A stretch of DNA of 6,462 bases from Nitrospinota bacterium (GTDB lineage: Bacteria > Tectomicrobia > Entotheonellia > J063): positions 1 through 6,462 of the forward strand of contig RFHZ01000197.1 of assembly GCA_003696125.1 (NCBI GenBank), in the 5' to 3' direction. Below, piece by piece: positions 1-5,350 of the stretch (the stretch's first letter is position 1; every line of letters starts with the position of its first letter). The notes beneath the pieces are model-generated. The model searched no databases, was not told the origin of the DNA, and was given only the letters and a program-made list of their open reading frames with translations. The position numbers and the translations under genes are program-made.

Positions 1-36
1 ACAGCAGAGGGAAGCGCTCATCTCCTCTGCCTCTGC

Positions 37-78
37 CTGGTGGGATAAAATGTCTCTCTGGTGAGACAGAATGTCCCT
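37..78. repeat. Two tandem 21-bp repeats, possible insertion-element end
   Basis: Two adjacent copies (37-57 and 58-78) match at 17 of 21 positions. Each starts CTGGTG and shares the core GRGAYARAATGTCYC. The core is itself a near-palindrome: in copy 2, GAGACA and TGTCCC flank GAA. The four differences are all transitions, which suggests divergence of a duplicated unit. Multiple ~20-bp terminal repeats bound by a transposase are known for IS21-type and some other elements, so this may be the right end of an element lying to the left. No transposase sequence is visible in the 36 bases before it, so the mobile-element reading is inference. A tandem operator for a dimeric regulator is the alternative. 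Confidence 0.5.
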
Positions 79-402
79 TTAGCCCACACCTCTCCCCCGT
101 TTAGAAGTCTTCGTGGTCCGCCTTACAGGCCTCCCTCTGCTCTTTGCCTGCCCCGGGTATGACTGGCACTCCTTTTGCATAGGTATACCAGAGGCATGCT
201 CCATCCATGCCTGGACGGAGGGGGATGGCTTGAGAAAGCTTTTGGGGGGATCTGGAGAGGGAATAGGAGATACCCCACTTATATCACCACTGTAAAGCCA
301 GGGAAGCTTCTGATCATCATCTACTCGTTCGATAGCACAGGATAACCCAGCTTACGGAGAGAGGATCGCTAGTTTATACCAGTAAGATACGAGGAGGAGA
401 AG
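79..402. other. Gene-free stretch upstream of the sigma factor gene
   Basis: No convincing gene lies here; the one short open frame (113-295) starts with GTG, lacks a ribosome-binding site and has unprotein-like composition. A hairpin is present at 188-214: CCA, a two-base bulge, then GGCATG, a seven-base loop, and CATGCC followed by TGG. The sigma gene's ribosome-binding site GAGGAGG is at 391-397, five bases before the ATG. No strong promoter was found. The best candidate, TTACGG (352-357), 17 bases, TATACC (375-380), is weak at the -35 position. Confidence 0.5.
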
Positions 403-1758
403 ATGCTGCTTGAGGAATGTATATGGGAAGAGGAGATTTGGGCAACGGGTCACGAGAGGGAAACCCGGGTCACCAGCCTGGTCGAAACGGAGGAAGGGGT
501 GGATATTTCTCAGGAAGGAGAAACTCAGGAGAGCCATGGAGATGATCTTTTGCATTTGTATATCCTTGACATCAAGCAGGTTCCACTCCTCTCCAGGGAA
601 AAAGAGCAGGAGCTCTTTCAACGGTTGTCCCTCCTGGAAAGCGCGCTCTGCCAAACCCTCTTTTGCCTGCCAGCCGCTCTGGAAAGCCTCCTCGCCTATG
701 GTCGCCAATTAGCCCAGGGGACTCTGACGGTCCAGGATATCTCGCGCAACCTGGCCAACAATAACCTCTCCGAAGCCAAAGCAGCCCTTCTCTTTCACTT
801 CTCCGCCTTAGAAGCCCTGCATCAACATAGACCGGAAGACAGATTACGGCGTTTACGCCTGGAAGAGCGGATGCAGCATCACATTGCCGCGCTGGAACTC
901 CGGCCGGTAGTCATCCAGAGTATCTGCCGGGCTTTACGGCCTTCTGTGCTTCCCGATCCCTCTATCTCACCGGAGCTGTCCCACTTTTGGAACCGTATCA
1001 CCAAGTATGAGAAAGCCATCGCGAGGATCAGAGAGCAGATCCTGATCGCCAACCTGCGGCTGGTCATCAAGATGGCCAAGCCGTATATCGGTCGTGGCGT
1101 CCCCTTCCTCGACCTGATCCAGGAGGGAAACCAGGGACTGCTCAAAGCCATCGAGAAGTTCGATTATCGCCGTCAACTCCGCTTCAGCACCTATGCCAGT
1201 TGGTGGATCCGCCAGTATCTGAACCGGGCTATTGCCGAGTATGCCCGGACGATACGCCTCCCTGCGCATATCATCGATACTCTCACCAAGATCCGCCAGG
1301 CCACGGCCGAACTCTACCGCAAGCTGGGACGAGAGCCGACCAGTGGAGAGATTGCCCAGGAGATCGGGATCTCGCTCAAAAAAGTCCGCCACCTCCTGGA
1401 GATCACGCAGGAGACGATTTCCCTGGACAAACCCCTTGGCGAAGGGGAGGAAGAAGAGTATACTTTAAACGAACTGGTCGCCCAAACAGAAGAGGAATCT
1501 CCCCTGGATACCTTGCTGGTCAAAGAGCTGGATAAGCAGATTGATACGCTGTTGACCTCTCTTTCTCCCAAGGAGGCCCAGATTCTCCGCCTGCGGTTCG
1601 GCTTTAACGAAGGGAAGACCTATACGTTACAGGAGATCGGAGAGTTGTTTGGGGTGTCGAAAGAGCGGGTACGTCAACTGGAGAGACGGGCGATTAACAA
1701 GCTGCGCAACATACCGCAGAGCAAGGAACTCCGGGAGTACACCTTTCTGTTTCGATAG
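403..1758 (+). CDS. RNA polymerase sigma-70 family factor, group 2-like (RpoD/RpoS type)
   Basis: This 451-residue sigma factor directs RNA polymerase to promoters. An acidic N-terminus (1-46) precedes region 1.2 (about 47-75, DDLLHLYILDIKQVPLLS). A helical spacer of about 120 residues (76-200) resembles a shortened form of the non-conserved region of large RpoD proteins. Region 2 (about 211-290) has ANLRLVIKMAK, FLDLIQEGNQGLLKAIEKFDYR and FSTYASWWIRQ. Region 3 (about 291-365) and region 4 (about 375-440) follow; the helix-turn-helix is TLQEIGELFGVSKERVRQLE. Within region 2.4, W267, W268 and Q271 match the E. coli -10-reading residues W433, W434 and Q437. N274 occupies the place of T440, which is conserved in housekeeping RpoD, so a group 2 or specialised sigma is likelier than the primary one. 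The start is supported by GAGGAGG five bases upstream. An anti-sigma gene follows 93 bp downstream. The family is certain; the regulon is unknown. Confidence 0.93.
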   Translation: MLLEECIWEEEIWATGHERETRVTSLVETEEGVDISQEGETQESHGDDLLHLYILDIKQVPLLSREKEQELFQRLSLLESALCQTLFCLPAALESLLAYGRQLAQGTLTVQDISRNLANNNLSEAKAALLFHFSALEALHQHRPEDRLRRLRLEERMQHHIAALELRPVVIQSICRALRPSVLPDPSISPELSHFWNRITKYEKAIARIREQILIANLRLVIKMAKPYIGRGVPFLDLIQEGNQGLLKAIEKFDYRRQLRFSTYASWWIRQYLNRAIAEYARTIRLPAHIIDTLTKIRQATAELYRKLGREPTSGEIAQEIGISLKKVRHLLEITQETISLDKPLGEGEEEEYTLNELVAQTEEESPLDTLLVKELDKQIDTLLTSLSPKEAQILRLRFGFNEGKTYTLQEIGELFGVSKERVRQLERRAINKLRNIPQSKELREYTFLFR

Positions 1759-1764
1759 GATGAT

Positions 1765-1814
1765 CCTCTCTCCTCGGCACAGGGAGGAGAGGGGGAAGGA
1801 GGGGGGAGCAAGGG
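1765..1814 (+). promoter_or_regulatory. Hairpin overlapping a G-quadruplex motif between sigma and anti-sigma genes
   Basis: Seven bases after the sigma stop, CCTCTCTCCTC (1765-1775) pairs with GAGGAGAGGGG (1784-1794) over an eight-base loop, giving 11 pairs including one G-U. No T-tract follows, so it is a poor intrinsic terminator. The right arm lies inside four G-runs: 1782-1784, 1791-1795, 1801-1806 and 1812-1814. The loops between them are 6, 5 and 5 bases, which satisfies the standard G3+N1-7 quadruplex rule on the coding strand. The two folds use the same bases and exclude each other. A role in setting the sigma to anti-sigma ratio is inference. Confidence 0.5.
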
Positions 1815-1851
1815 AGGTTCTAGACGGCTTTTTCCCTGGAGGACACCGGGC

Positions 1852-2634
1852 ATGGAATGCTTAGATGTACAGAAGCAGTTGGATATGTTCTTGGATGATG
1901 AGCTTTCTCCGACTACCCGCCTTCTGGTAGAAGAGCACCTCAGGGATTGCCCGCAGTGCCGGAGCAGGGTTGAAGTCCAGCAACAGATAAAGCAACTGGT
2001 AAAAGCGAGTGCCAGGAGTGTACGGGCTCCAGCCGCTCTCAGACAGCGTATCCTGACCGCGATCGATCAACAGGAAGAGGCAGGAAGAAGGGGAATCCGC
2101 TTCGGGCAGGGATGGCTGCGCCCACGGGTTCTCGTGCCTGCGGTCATCGGGGTGTTGGTGTTTGCCACTTTCTTATGGGTAACGAGTACCGGTTTCACCC
2201 CCCATCTGGTTCGAGAAGTGGTAGAACACCATGTACATTATCTCCGGGTGCGGACACCGGCCGGGATTGTCAGCTCAGACATCGACACTGTGCGTCGCTG
2301 GTTGAGCACGCAGCTCGCCTTTCCCGTTCCTGTGCCCACCATCCCGGGTTTAAACGTCGTAGGAGGGAACATCGAAACCGTGGGGGACTGGAAAGGGGCG
2401 GCCATATTGTACCGCCGGGGAGATCAGATCTTCTCCCTTTTTATTCTGCCTCAACAGGGGGAATCGTTGCCCTTCTCTACCAATCGCCGACTGGGAACAC
2501 GATCGGTCTATGTGAATCGGGTTAAAGGATATACGGCTGTCTTCTGGCAGGACGAGGGCATTTTCTGTGGCTTTGTCGGTCACCTCCCAGAAGAGCAGGC
2601 CTTGGAATATGTTCGAAAAGCGCTGCAGGCTTAG
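1852..2634 (+). CDS. Transmembrane anti-sigma factor with ZAS/zf-HC2 domain
   Basis: This 260-residue membrane protein has the layout of anti-sigma factors, which hold a sigma factor at the membrane until a signal arrives. The N-terminus carries a zinc-binding pattern: C3, then H29-x3-C33-x2-C36 (HLRDCPQC), preceded by the helix LDMFLDDELS typical of the zf-HC2 fold. A cytoplasmic linker runs to about residue 91, and one transmembrane helix spans about 93-111 (VLVPAVIGVLVFATFLWV). The outer domain (about 115-260) contains DTVRRWLSTQLAFPVPVP, GAAILYRRGDQIFSLFI, GYTAVFWQDEGIFCGFVG and a final LPEEQALEYVRKAL. This arrangement is familiar from zf-HC2 anti-sigma proteins. GGAGG at 1838-1842 lies nine bases before the ATG. 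ZAS partners are usually ECF sigmas, but the only sigma gene visible here is the four-region one upstream. The fold is well supported; the partner is inferred from position alone. Confidence 0.85.
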   Translation: MECLDVQKQLDMFLDDELSPTTRLLVEEHLRDCPQCRSRVEVQQQIKQLVKASARSVRAPAALRQRILTAIDQQEEAGRRGIRFGQGWLRPRVLVPAVIGVLVFATFLWVTSTGFTPHLVREVVEHHVHYLRVRTPAGIVSSDIDTVRRWLSTQLAFPVPVPTIPGLNVVGGNIETVGDWKGAAILYRRGDQIFSLFILPQQGESLPFSTNRRLGTRSVYVNRVKGYTAVFWQDEGIFCGFVGHLPEEQALEYVRKALQA

Positions 2635-2654
2635 GGCTCTCTAGTTGTTCCATC

Positions 2655-2736
2655 TGCTTTCCCCCTTTCTCCTATTCTCCCCAGAGGCTCTCCCTTCCCG
2701 GGTATCCTGGCCGGTCAGGGGTTTCTTACCGGGGAG
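2655..2736 (+). terminator. Probable transcript end after the anti-sigma gene: C-rich tract plus stem-loop
   Basis: From about 2655 to 2699 the coding strand is C-rich and G-poor, as in Rho-loading sites. A stem-loop follows. TTCCCGGGTA (2695-2704) pairs with TACCGGGGAG (2727-2736) with one G-G mismatch and one T-G pair, and encloses a smaller stem CCTG/CAGG (2706-2709 with 2716-2719). No T-tract follows, so Rho-assisted ending is the better reading. A promoter for the next gene starts 20 bp downstream. Confidence 0.4.
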
Positions 2737-2755
2737 AGGTCTTCGTGAGAAATAT

Positions 2756-2785
2756 TTGCCATCCAGAGCGGTTCTGGTGTAGAAT
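2756..2785 (+). promoter_or_regulatory. Sigma-70-type promoter with an inverted repeat in the spacer
   Basis: TTGCCA (2756-2761) and TAGAAT (2780-2785) each match five of six consensus bases and are 18 bp apart. Inside the spacer is the dyad CCAGAGCGGTTCTGG (2763-2777): five perfect outer pairs, one G-T and one C-G around a central G. Spacer-centred dyads are typical of MerR-type activators, though they usually act on 19-20 bp spacers. A repressor site is equally possible. Transcription would start near 2792, giving a leader of about 96 bases for the decarboxylase-like gene. Confidence 0.6.
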
Positions 2786-2786
2786 G

Positions 2787-2798
2787 AGCAGCACTGCT
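2787..2798. promoter_or_regulatory. Short dyad at the predicted transcription start
   Basis: AGCAG-CA-CTGCT is a perfect inverted repeat beginning two bases after the -10 hexamer, across the predicted start site. With a two-base centre it suits a protein-binding site better than an RNA hairpin. Its short length means chance is a real possibility. Confidence 0.3.
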
Positions 2799-2839
2799 AC
2801 AGACAGGTCGAAGGTGACAGGCGGCAGTCAAAACAGGAA

Positions 2840-2881
2840 AGGCTTTGCCAGAGCATGAAAGCCTGGCATGGTTAAGGAGGG
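2840..2881 (+). promoter_or_regulatory. Structured leader with competing hairpins before the ribosome-binding site
   Basis: AGGCTTT (2840-2846) pairs perfectly with AAAGCCT (2858-2864), while GCCAG (2847-2851) pairs with CTGGC (2863-2867). The two stems are interleaved and share bases 2863-2864, so they exclude each other. The very strong ribosome-binding site AAGGAGGG (2874-2881) begins just downstream. A six-codon frame, MKAWHG (2855-2875), lies over the hairpin, and its TAA runs into that site. No known riboswitch consensus was recognised; attenuation or translational control is inference. Confidence 0.35.
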
Positions 2882-2887
2882 AACAGC

Positions 2888-3196
2888 ATGGTACCATTAC
2901 CAGAACCGTACCGCCGTTTTCAAGAAGAGTACGCCCAGGTCTGGCGTGCCTATGATGCCCTCGGATCAGCCGCTCATGGAGCTGGTCCTTTAGATGAGAG
3001 ATCCCGTGCCCTGGTAAAGCTGGGGATAGCCATCGGGGCCCAGCACGAAGGAGCCGTGCATTCCCATGTACGGAAGGCCCTGGATGCCGGGGTCAGCAAG
3101 GACGAAATCCGCCATGCCGCCCTTCTGGCGGTGACCACCCTCGGTTTTCCGGCCATGATGGCTGCCCTTACCTGGGTTGAGGATATGCTGAAATAA
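2888..3196 (+). CDS. Carboxymuconolactone decarboxylase-family protein lacking cysteines
   Basis: This small 102-residue all-helical protein matches the CMD/AhpD-like fold: ERSRALVKLGIAIGAQHEGAVHSHVRKALDAGVSKDEIRHAALLAVTTLG, about 37-86, followed by FPAMMAALTWVEDML. AhpD-type members use a CxxC pair to pass electrons to peroxiredoxin. Here that place reads GAVHSH and the protein contains no cysteine at all, so disulfide chemistry is excluded. H53, E54, H58 and H60 cluster where the active site lies and could serve acid-base catalysis or metal binding. The length is normal for single-domain members. The start follows AAGGAGGG at six bases. It is the first gene of a probable three-gene redox operon with its own promoter at 2756-2785. 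Its substrate is unknown; true gamma-carboxymuconolactone decarboxylation is unlikely, because no aromatic-degradation genes are nearby. Confidence 0.88.
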   Translation: MVPLPEPYRRFQEEYAQVWRAYDALGSAAHGAGPLDERSRALVKLGIAIGAQHEGAVHSHVRKALDAGVSKDEIRHAALLAVTTLGFPAMMAALTWVEDMLK

Positions 3197-3225
3197 GGAG
3201 GTTTTCCCTCAGAGTGCTGCTGACG

Positions 3226-3251
3226 TACAGGATGTCGCGTTACAGGTTGTC
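3226..3251. repeat. Imperfect direct repeat upstream of the cytochrome gene
   Basis: TACAGGATGTC (3226-3236) and TACAGGTTGTC (3241-3251) match at 10 of 11 positions with a 15-bp period, between the decarboxylase-like gene and the cytochrome ribosome-binding site. They could be tandem regulator half-sites, but no promoter is evident beside them. Two copies this short may be chance. Confidence 0.3.
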
Positions 3252-3271
3252 TTAAAGAAGGAGAAAGCTAG

Positions 3272-3952
3272 ATGAAGTTCGATAGAATGCCGCTATGGGT
3301 GTTGACCCTGGGAGTGAGTATCCTGCTGCTACTCGCTTCTCTCGTTGAGGCTGCTACGCGGGGGGACCCGCTGGAAGGACGGAGGCTTTATCTCACCTTT
3401 TGTTTTGCCTGTCATGGGAAGACGGGGAAGGGGGATGGACCTTTTGCCTCGCGTCTACCGGTGAAACCACGTGATCATACCGATGATCAGTACATGTCCC
3501 AGAAGTCCGATCAGGACCTCTTTAATGCCATCAGCGGCGGGGGGGAAGCGTTTCATGGCTCCCGTTTCATGCCCTTCTGGAATAAGACCTTTTCCGAAGA
3601 GCAGATCTGGGATCTGGTCGCCTACCTCCGCTCCCTGCATCGCCCGCACATCCAGGGGGATGCGACTCGAGGCGAAGCCCTCTATAAAAAATACTGCTGG
3701 ATCTGTCATGGAGAAGAGGGACGAGGTGATGGACCGATTGCCCAGTCGGTAGGGCAATTTGGAGCGACACCTCTCGATTTCACCAATAAGAAGCTGATGG
3801 ATACGCGTACCGATCTCGATCTCTACTTTGCCATCTTTGGGGGAGGAGAGGGAATCGGGAAATCTCGCTACATGCCTGCCTGGGGAGGCTCTCTCTCCGA
3901 GCAGCAGATCTGGGATCTGGTCGCCTATCTTCGCTCCCTGGCCCAGGAGTAG
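3272..3952 (+). CDS. Exported di-haem cytochrome c (two fused class I domains)
   Basis: This 226-residue periplasmic electron carrier has a Sec signal peptide: K2 and R5, a hydrophobic core at about 8-24, and likely cleavage after the VEA-A region at 27-28. Two cytochrome c domains follow. The first has CFACH (C44, C47, H48) with probable distal ligand M100 in FMPFW. The second has CWICH (C142, C145, H146) with M201 in YMPAW. Both halves share GKGDGP or GRGDGP, a GGGE turn and the closing helix QIWDLVAYLRSL, so the protein arose by internal duplication with a period of about 101 residues. The signal peptide core could instead remain as an N-terminal anchor. AAGGAG lies eight bases before the ATG. 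The flavoprotein gene starts 31 bp downstream, so the two are probably co-transcribed and may act in one electron-transfer chain. Partners and redox potential cannot be read from the sequence. Confidence 0.95.
   Translation: MKFDRMPLWVLTLGVSILLLLASLVEAATRGDPLEGRRLYLTFCFACHGKTGKGDGPFASRLPVKPRDHTDDQYMSQKSDQDLFNAISGGGEAFHGSRFMPFWNKTFSEEQIWDLVAYLRSLHRPHIQGDATRGEALYKKYCWICHGEEGRGDGPIAQSVGQFGATPLDFTNKKLMDTRTDLDLYFAIFGGGEGIGKSRYMPAWGGSLSEQQIWDLVAYLRSLAQE
3600..3940 (+). repeat. Near-identical 38-nt internal repeat in the cytochrome gene
   Basis: Bases 3600-3637 and 3903-3940 agree at 36 of 38 positions with a 303-bp period. They encode the closing helix of each cytochrome domain (QIWDLVAYLRSL). The two differences (third-codon C/T) are silent. 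The rest of the two domains has diverged much more, so this block looks homogenised, for example by gene conversion. Confidence 0.75.
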
Positions 3953-3983
3953 CCGGGAGAAAAGGCAGCAAGGGGGAATGGGA

Positions 3984-5120
3984 ATGCGGAAACGGGTAGT
4001 GGTCTTGGGGTGTGGATTTGGGGGCTTGAAGACCCTCCTTACCCTGCATCGAAAGGGGGGACGCCACCTCGAACTGGTCGGCATCAACAAACGCCCCTTC
4101 CTGTATAACTATCCCATTCTCCCCCGCCTCTTGACCCGCTCTCTCCCCGAAGAAGCGGTGCTGATCCCTCTCCAAAAGCGCCTGCAGGGGACCGGAATCA
4201 CCCTCCTTGTCGAAAACGCCCTGGCGGTTGATGCCTCCCGGCAGGCGGTCATCACTACCCAGGGAGCTATCGAATACGATTACCTTGTCCTGGCCCTGGG
4301 AGTAAAGGCCAAGTCGGTGGCCCGGGGAGAAGAGACCCCCCTCTTTTTTCCCAAGTCGCTGCGGCACCTCTACCAGCTGAAAACCTTTATTACCAAAATG
4401 CTGCAACAGGGAGGCGGGGGGGCTTCCTTCCCCCGGCCTAAGCTGACCCTGGCCGTGATCGGGGGAGGGCTTACCGGCGTGGAATTCAGTGCCTGTCTGC
4501 GGGCCTTCCTCGATCAACAAACCCGGGCGTTACGCCTGCCCCAGGAGACGGCTTCGCTCCTCTTGCTGGAGCGGAAGGAACGGATAGCAGAGGAGTGTCC
4601 ACCCGAGGTGAGTGAGGCTATTACCCATTCCCTGCTCCAGCAGGGGATTACCCTCAAACTGCACACCGATGTCTGGTGGGTAGAGCAACAGCTCCTCCTC
4701 TCCAATCAGGGGAGTATGCAAGCCGATGGGATCCTCTGCTGTATCGGTACCGAGTGGCGTCCCACTGTAGACCTGAAGGAGCTCGAGAGTACGGCGCAAG
4801 GTATCCCGGTCAACCGTTACCTGCAAGTCCCCCAACATCCCTCTGTTTTTGCCGTTGGTGATAATGCGGTTTTCCGGCCTCATGGCGTAGAGATTCCTCT
4901 TCCCCGGCGCGCCAGCGTGGCTTTCCAGCAGGCAAAAACGGTGGCAGAGAACATCCTGCGGGATATCAGAGGCCTTCCCCCTCATCCTTACGTTCCCCGT
5001 CCCCTCCCCCTGGCCGTGACCCTGGGACCTCACCAGGGATTGATAGAGTACCGGGGCTGGCTCACCGTGGGACGGCTGGCAGGAAAGATCAAGGCCTATT
5101 ATGAGACCTGCTGTCTCTGA
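3984..5120 (+). CDS. FAD/NAD(P)-dependent oxidoreductase, NDH-2-like
   Basis: This 378-residue two-dinucleotide-binding-domain flavoprotein would pass electrons from NAD(P)H or a related donor to quinone or another acceptor. The N-terminal FAD motif is GCGFGGL (9-15). FLYNYPILPRLL (39-50) follows, where NDH-2-type enzymes have their FxPLL segment. YDYLVLALG is at 98-106, and the NAD(P)-binding motif VIGGGLTGVE is at 158-167. The second FAD contact VFAVGDNA is at 288-295. A short C-terminal tail (GRLAGKIKAYYETCCL) could form the membrane-surface helix. It is shorter than many NDH-2 proteins. Cysteines at 10, 171, 205, 252, 253, 376 and 377 do not obviously form a sulfide:quinone oxidoreductase set, so that alternative is less likely. 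The start at 3984 has GGGGG seven bases before it; an ATG at 3978 is too close to that site, and frames open upstream only within the cytochrome gene. The gene is in a probable operon with the cytochrome. The family is clear; donor and acceptor are inferred. Confidence 0.88.
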   Translation: MRKRVVVLGCGFGGLKTLLTLHRKGGRHLELVGINKRPFLYNYPILPRLLTRSLPEEAVLIPLQKRLQGTGITLLVENALAVDASRQAVITTQGAIEYDYLVLALGVKAKSVARGEETPLFFPKSLRHLYQLKTFITKMLQQGGGGASFPRPKLTLAVIGGGLTGVEFSACLRAFLDQQTRALRLPQETASLLLLERKERIAEECPPEVSEAITHSLLQQGITLKLHTDVWWVEQQLLLSNQGSMQADGILCCIGTEWRPTVDLKELESTAQGIPVNRYLQVPQHPSVFAVGDNAVFRPHGVEIPLPRRASVAFQQAKTVAENILRDIRGLPPHPYVPRPLPLAVTLGPHQGLIEYRGWLTVGRLAGKIKAYYETCCL

Positions 5121-5174
5121 ACTCTGCTTCTTTTCTCTCCCCTCGTTTTCGGGCGGGCCGATGAGGCCTTCGCG

Positions 5175-5217
5175 TCATTTCCCGGTAGAGGTCGGTCCCC
5201 GGAGATGAAGAACTTTT
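5175..5217 (+). terminator. Probable terminator of the redox operon
   Basis: TCATTTCC, one bulged C, then GG (5175-5185) pairs with CCGGAGATGA (5199-5208), giving ten pairs including one T-G over a 13-base loop. TTTT occurs at 5214-5217, five bases after the stem. The element lies 55 bp after the flavoprotein stop, following a pyrimidine-rich run. The offset and shortness of the T-tract make it a moderate candidate. The remaining bases to 5350 contain an isolated TATACT (5254-5259) without a credible -35 partner. Confidence 0.45.
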
Positions 5218-5350
5218 AATCTGGATTTCATGATCCTCTAAGCTTCTCCCCGCTATACTCTCCTCCAGTACGAGGCAGCTCGCCTGACGAGAAACCGAGG
5301 AAATCCTTTAATCCCCAAACGGTTTGACAAGAGTAAAGGAGGAGAAAGAG

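Noticed and set aside
113-295. Short plus-strand open frame upstream of the sigma gene
   Set aside because: It has a GTG start without a ribosome-binding site, unusual composition and no recognisable domain; it probably arises by chance.
403-1758. Housekeeping RpoD assignment
   Set aside because: The domains fit the sigma-70 family, but N274 in region 2.4, the short N-terminus and the adjacent anti-sigma gene argue for a specialised role, so no gene symbol was given.
188-2870. Similarity between the hairpins at 188-214 and 2847-2870 (both CCAGAG, CATG and GCCTGG)
   Set aside because: The order is shared, but spacing and pairing differ, and the first lies about 190 bp from its gene; probably chance.
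2792-2887. Known riboswitch in the leader of the decarboxylase-like gene
   Set aside because: Compared from memory with cyclic-di-GMP, cobalamin, fluoride, guanidine, ZTP and manganese riboswitch cores; none matched.
3828-3983. Upstream extension of the flavoprotein gene into the cytochrome gene
   Set aside because: The extra residues precede the normal start of an FAD-binding fold, overlap the conserved cytochrome end out of frame, and have no ribosome-binding site; GGGGG before 3984 sets the start.
3984-5120. Sulfide:quinone oxidoreductase
   Set aside because: Cysteines are present, but I could not place them at the catalytic positions of that family; the motif order fits NDH-2-like proteins at least as well.
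5324-5350. TTG start for the DUF2231-like gene, or TTGACA here as a -35 box
   Set aside because: The ribosome-binding site AGGAGG lies downstream of the TTG and serves the ATG at 5351. A -10 box paired with this TTGACA would fall on the start codon and none is present.
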